From the NCBI GenBank assembly GCA_916700875.1, contig CAKAKS010000060.1, positions 32,996,804-33,060,803 of the forward strand: a stretch of DNA of 64,000 nt, written 5' to 3'. This stretch comes from Sebastes aleutianus (Eukaryota; Chordata; Actinopteri; Perciformes; Sebastidae). Of the stretch, positions 59,582-64,000 are shown in pieces. A program made the translations under genes and the position numbers. Each line of letters begins with the position of its first letter. The stretch's first letter is position 1. Below the pieces are notes generated by a model. The model saw only the letters and a program-made list of their open reading frames with translations. It made no database searches and had not been told where the DNA came from.

Positions 59582-60283
59582 TGTTCACACCCGGTATTAA
59601 CATGCGTCTCAGTGATCGGATCACAAGAGGACAGCTTTAAGTACGTCTGTTCACACCTGGCATTAGAATGCGTCTCCACATGCGTCTTCAGTGACCACTT
59701 GTGATCCGATCTCTCTTCCCCGCTCTATATGCAAATAAACACGTAGTAAACACACGGCTGATACAGCAGCTGTTGTGACGTAATATTACATGAATGTCAG
59801 TAGTAATATCCTACATATTCGTTAATTCTGGTACATTGTATTAACATCAAAATAAAAGGTTATTGTACCGGCGGTCCCTGGGGACCTCCGCGCCGCCGGC
59901 ACCACTCTTTTTGCCAGACAACAGCGGGGTACAGCGCTCCAGAGAGGACAGAGAACAGGCGGGTGGTTGGGTGTCAGCTCCGCGCAAACAAAAACACAGA
60001 CACATCTCCGACAATATGACAATAATGCAGTTCCTGTCCTAGTCTACATCCAGTAGAGCACAGAGGCCGTTTCCATGCTTACAAGCGCCCATGTCTGCCT
60101 GTTTATTCACCTGAGGGGTGCGGTGATCCCGCGGATCCCAGCTGGATATCAGATGAGTAGGCGGTCCTTAATGTGGCCGGGACGCATTCACTACACACTG
60201 CTAAAAGAATGTGCTCATATGTGACCTAGACCACCTCTGAGTGTGGTCTGAAAGATCCGATCTCAATGCGTCTTGAGTGCGTT
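59582..60283. repeat. Probable DNA element with subterminal repeats
   Basis: GTTCACACCCGGTATTAACA and TGCGTCTCAGTGATCGGATC at the left are echoed by GATCCGATCTCAATGCGTCT and GTGCGTTCACAATAA at the right in inverted order. A second TTCACACCTGGCATTAGAAT lies at 59649. The GC-rich middle has no gene. Confidence 0.45.
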
Positions 60284-61004
60284 CACAATAACGTGTTAAC
60301 GCAAATTCGTTTTAATGCCACTAATTTCTTTAACGCATTACCGCAACTTGTGATTTTTAGATTTTAAAAGCTAGAGCGAAGATACTGGCATCACATGAAA
60401 CTAGAAAAACCTGATGAATCCATTAGTACCAACCATGTCATACCAGCTTGTCGGGAAGGAGGTTAAATAACGCTCCAAACTTATGCTAAATTTTGGCGAG
60501 GAAAAACTGGCATGTCCATTTTCAAAGGGGTCCCTTGACCTCTGACCTCCAGATCAGTGAATGTAAATGGGTTCTCTGGGTACCCACGATTCTCCCCTTT
60601 ACAGACATGCCCACTTTATGATAATCACATGTAGTTTGGGGCAAGTCATAGTCAAGTCAGCACACTGACACACTGACAGCTGTTGTTGCCTGTTGGGCTG
60701 CAGTTTGCCATGTTATGATTTGAGCATATTGTTTCATGCTAAATGCAGTACCTGTGAGGGTTTCTGGACAATATCTGTCATTGTTTTGTGTTCTTAATTG
60801 ATTTCCAATAATTAATATATACACACATTTGCGTAACGCAGCATATTTGTCCACTCCCATGTTGATAAGAGTATTAAATACTTGACAAATCTCCCTTTAA
60901 GGTTCATTTTGAACAGATTAAAAAAATCAGTAAATAATTTGCATTAACTATGGACAATCATGTGATTAATCGCGATTAAATATTTGAATCGATTGACAGC
61001 TCTA
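60284..61004 (+). mobile_element. hAT-like family 2, 5'-truncated copy
   Basis: Begins at GTGTTAACGCAAATTCGTTT without the TAGGGCTGTCAA start and ends GATTGACAGCTCTA. The interior is collinear with 14938-15656. Confidence 0.78.
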
Positions 61005-61076
61005 ATATTTATTTATCATAAATGAACAAACAGCTACTCCTACTGTATGGGTTACTGCATATATTCTACTGGTTGT

Positions 61077-61108
61077 TTCTTTCTTTCTTTCTTTCTTTCT
61101 TTCTTTCC
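61077..61108. repeat. (TTTC)n microsatellite
   Basis: About eight TTTC units. Confidence 0.93.
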
Positions 61109-61916
61109 TGTTCTGGAGTTTTCATTTCTCCTTCAGTGTAAACATCCACAGAGCCCGTCTGTCTCCTCAGTGAACAGAGTAATGTCTGGTAAGGATTTAT
61201 TGATGTCCAACATCCTCTCCTTCAGGTCTCAAGATGGCCATAATAAAGTAGGCAGCGCTTTGAAGATGAACATCATACTGTGACATGTTTGAAGTTCATC
61301 ATCAGGTGTAATACAAAAGTGTTTTGTTGAATTACTTATGCCGTGTGCTCTCCAGGCTCAACGCAGTGCTGTTGGATCTCAGTACGTACCTGATGCATGA
61401 GTAAATGATTGTTTTACATCACAAATACATGTTCAGAGAATATCTGGAGTTTGAAGGCTTAGAGACAAGAACTCAACATCAAACCCTGACTGAAAGGCTA
61501 CGTATACACTCGAGTGAAGACTGAAGTAAAAAAACGCACAACACTCAAGTGTTTTGAATTGTTTGTTCGTCCTACGTCTTTGCTCTCTGAATGTGTTCAT
61601 GAGGGACCAGCTGAGCACAAGGAGTCACAGGTAGACGGGATAATACTGTGTGGGCAGCCCAAGCAGACAAAAACATGCTAAAACAAGGAAAGAACAGGTA
61701 CTTGCACATCATCAAACTTAAAGGGGAACACCACCTAAATGAAGAATTCCAGTATGTCCTGTCAGTGGCCCAGCAAAGATCAATCAATATTAGTGAAAAT
61801 GAGCTCCTCTCTGTCAAAGCCACACATCCAACACTGAACTAAAATTAAGAATAAAGGGACTGTACAAATATGCAAGGCCGTAGAACTCAAGTCTATTATT
61901 TGTCTAAAGTCCAGTC
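61109..61916. other. Intergenic stretch with a TTAA-type transposon fragment
   Basis: At 61718-61836 lies TTAAAGGGGAACACCACCTA and following sequence, another TTAAAGGRR-type terminus. No matching right end or gene is seen. Confidence 0.4.
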
Positions 61917-62329
61917 AAGACAAACTGTATTTGTATAGCACGTTTAAAAGCAACCGCAGTTGACCAAAGTGCTGAACATGTACATAATAAAAATTAATAC
62001 AAAGCAAAGAACAATAAGAACAGAGCAAAAACAATAACCATAATGTGCACAAAACAGCAGTAAAAAAGAGCAGCAGCACAACAGAAAATAAACTTAATCA
62101 AACACCAGCGAGAAGAGGTTGAGTCTTCAGCAGGGACTTAAATGATTCTGCGTTCTGAGCAGTTTTAATATGAAGAGGTGAGCTGTTCCAGCAAAGGCTC
62201 AGTCGCCTCTGTTTTTCAGTCTAGTTCTCGGGACATCCAGGAGCATCTGATTGGTCGACCTCCGGTGATATGTGATCATGTTTTCTTCTTCCAGTCAGAA
62301 GGTGAGCAGCTGCATTTTGTACTGCAGCC
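61917..62329 (-). repeat. 3' flank of the LINE relic
   Basis: TTTGTATAGCACGTTTAAAA and ACCAAAGTGCTGAACATGTA head a repeat-like block lying downstream (minus strand) of the reverse transcriptase relic. It is probably the same insertion or a related repeat. Confidence 0.4.
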
Positions 62330-62965
62330 GATGAAGAGACGATTGTTGTAAACCCACATACAAAGAATTACAGTAATCTAACCGAGAGGTAATAAAAGAT
62401 TGGGTGAACTCTCTCCAGATCCCTGGGAGACAGATAGGCCGTTACCTTAGCCAACAGCCTTAGCTGGAAAAAGCTGTTTTTTACAAGTGAGCTTATTTGT
62501 TTTTCAAAATTGAAGGAGCTGTCAAAAATGACGTCAACATTTTTAACACGTCTTTTTATGAGAGGCCAAAGGGCCAAGAATACCAACCGAGTTGTCTAAT
62601 AGGTCAGGTAGTCCAAACGTAATGATCTCTAAGTCTTATTTTCATTAAGATTGAGGAAGTTTAGATCCATCCAAGTTCTGATGTCATGTAGGCAGTTAAT
62701 CAAAGGCTGCAATGAGGTAAATATATCTGGATGTCATCCGCAAAGCAATGAAAAGGAATATTATATTTCTTAAAAATGGACCCCAAGGGCAGCATATATA
62801 AAAAGAAAAAAGGGTGGGGCCCAAAATAGAGCCCTGAGGTACCCCACAGGTCAGTGGTGCTGCAGCAGAGAAACATTTGCCTAGTTGAACTGAAAAGCTC
62901 CCGTCTGACAGGTATGACCAGAACCATTCTAGGGCAGTCCCTTTAACGCCCACACAATGCACAGT
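62330..62965 (-). pseudogene. L2/CR1-type LINE reverse transcriptase relic
   Basis: The minus strand reads CGVPQGSILGPTLFSFYI, the reverse transcriptase core block. A shifted frame gives HCFADDIQIYLP, the catalytic FADD motif. Farther downstream the relic reads VIFDSSFNFEKQISSLVKNS then FFQLRLLAKVTAYLSPRD, the post-RT region typical of L2-like LINEs. Sequence between FADD and the post-RT block is shortened, with frame breaks throughout. It is inactive. Confidence 0.88.
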
Positions 62966-64000
62966 GCGACTGCACTTTTGTTGGTTTAACCAGGTTTAAT
63001 TTATAACTTTATTTTTATGTTGAAATTCCACCAAATCCTGATAAATATAATACTAACATTTGTTTGGTTATGGTTGAGGAGTATTTTGTAGCCTGTCCCA
63101 ACTTAAGTGTCGCTTTAAGAGGTCGCAGTTTTGTGACATCAACGCAGCGCTACTTTCAGTCTGCGCTAGGCTTTCTGAGAGGAGGTTTGTATTATTTTCC
63201 CGGTCAAAGTTTAACATTTTATTTTGTCTCGTAGGCAATGCAAATGTAGTAGCATGCAGTTATAAATGTTAGACCTACAATTGTGAACATGCAGTCATGT
63301 GTCATTTGAATATAAACTTTGTAAATCGCACTTTTGCAAGCTTTATAGTAGACACGTTTTTATATGTGCTACGGGGTTTCCTGTGTGTTTATCTGCTGAC
63401 AGACATGGGAGTGATAACCCCATACAAAAAAAGATAAAGATCAAAAAAAGATGAGCAACTGCGGGGGAAAGATTTTTTTTTTTTTGTAATAAATTTTCAT
63501 TTAAATTGACGTGATATTATATTTATATTTCTTATATTTACGTTCTTCTGGCTCTAACTCCTTTAATATGATATTAATCCTATTTGGCAGGAATGCTACT
63601 TTTCTTGATCTCTTTGTTTTCACTTCCAGTACCTGTCCTTGTTTGTTCCCACGTGTGCACGTAGAGCTCACTCTTCTTCTTTGTTTGAGAATTTCCGTTT
63701 CTTGACACAAGTCTTACACAGGAATGTTAATGTGATGACAGAGTGACAACACCTGCATCAATAGTTGATGCCATTCCCCCATGAAGTTTATAAGAACCTT
63801 CTGTGCGAGGGATTTAGGCTGTTTTTTTTCCCGTTAGAGCAACACATGCACGTTTTGTACGGGCATTCATGGTCCTCACATGATGAACCCATCTGACTTT
63901 TCCTCTAGCGCCACCATGAGGTTGAAATTTTGTGTTTTCAGTGAAATGTCTCCACAACTATTTTGATGTGTTCCTACAGAATGTCGTACACACATTCATG
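62966..64000. other. Intergenic stretch to the window end, no gene seen
   Basis: AT-rich; includes an A-rich run near 63423 and a T-run at 63473-63485. Opposed open frames at 63501-63710 cover the same bases and are unrecognised. Confidence 0.45.

Overview
The window is vertebrate nuclear DNA, almost certainly from a teleost fish. The evidence is one protein-coding gene with GT-AG introns and the dense set of short DNA transposons, LINE relics, a tRNA-derived SINE and microsatellites typical of fish. A percomorph-like fish is my inference from the repeat families; no species can be named.

The only gene I can identify is ZNRF2, an E3 ubiquitin ligase with an N-terminal myristoylation site, a zinc finger and a RING finger, on the minus strand. 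Exon 1 (19514-19907) carries the start codon and the first 131 residues. Exon 2 (5362-5457) carries the C2HC zinc finger. The two join in frame across a 14-kb intron. The RING exons are not in the window and should lie left of position 1, so 1-5361 is the start of intron 2. The GC-rich stretch upstream of the start codon (to about 20240) is the probable promoter and 5' UTR.

Right of about 20240 there is no exon I can support. This 44 kb is intergenic (or intronic to an unseen gene) and mostly repeat-derived. Seven copies of one TTAA-flanked miniature transposon family lie between 26.7 and 58.2 kb, five of them within 10.6 kb. There are several hAT-like families, a Tc1/mariner transposase relic, L2-type and L1/Tx1-type LINE relics, a possible PIF/Harbinger relic, two striking minisatellites and many (CA)n tracts.

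The most unusual object is in ZNRF2 intron 2: about 365 bp of 28S ribosomal RNA sequence (4843-5207) wedged between a hAT transposase fragment and a piece of a different hAT-like repeat. I found no CRISPR array, operon, virus or new multi-gene system. The interest here is in transposon biology and in genome fragments carried by or joined to transposons.
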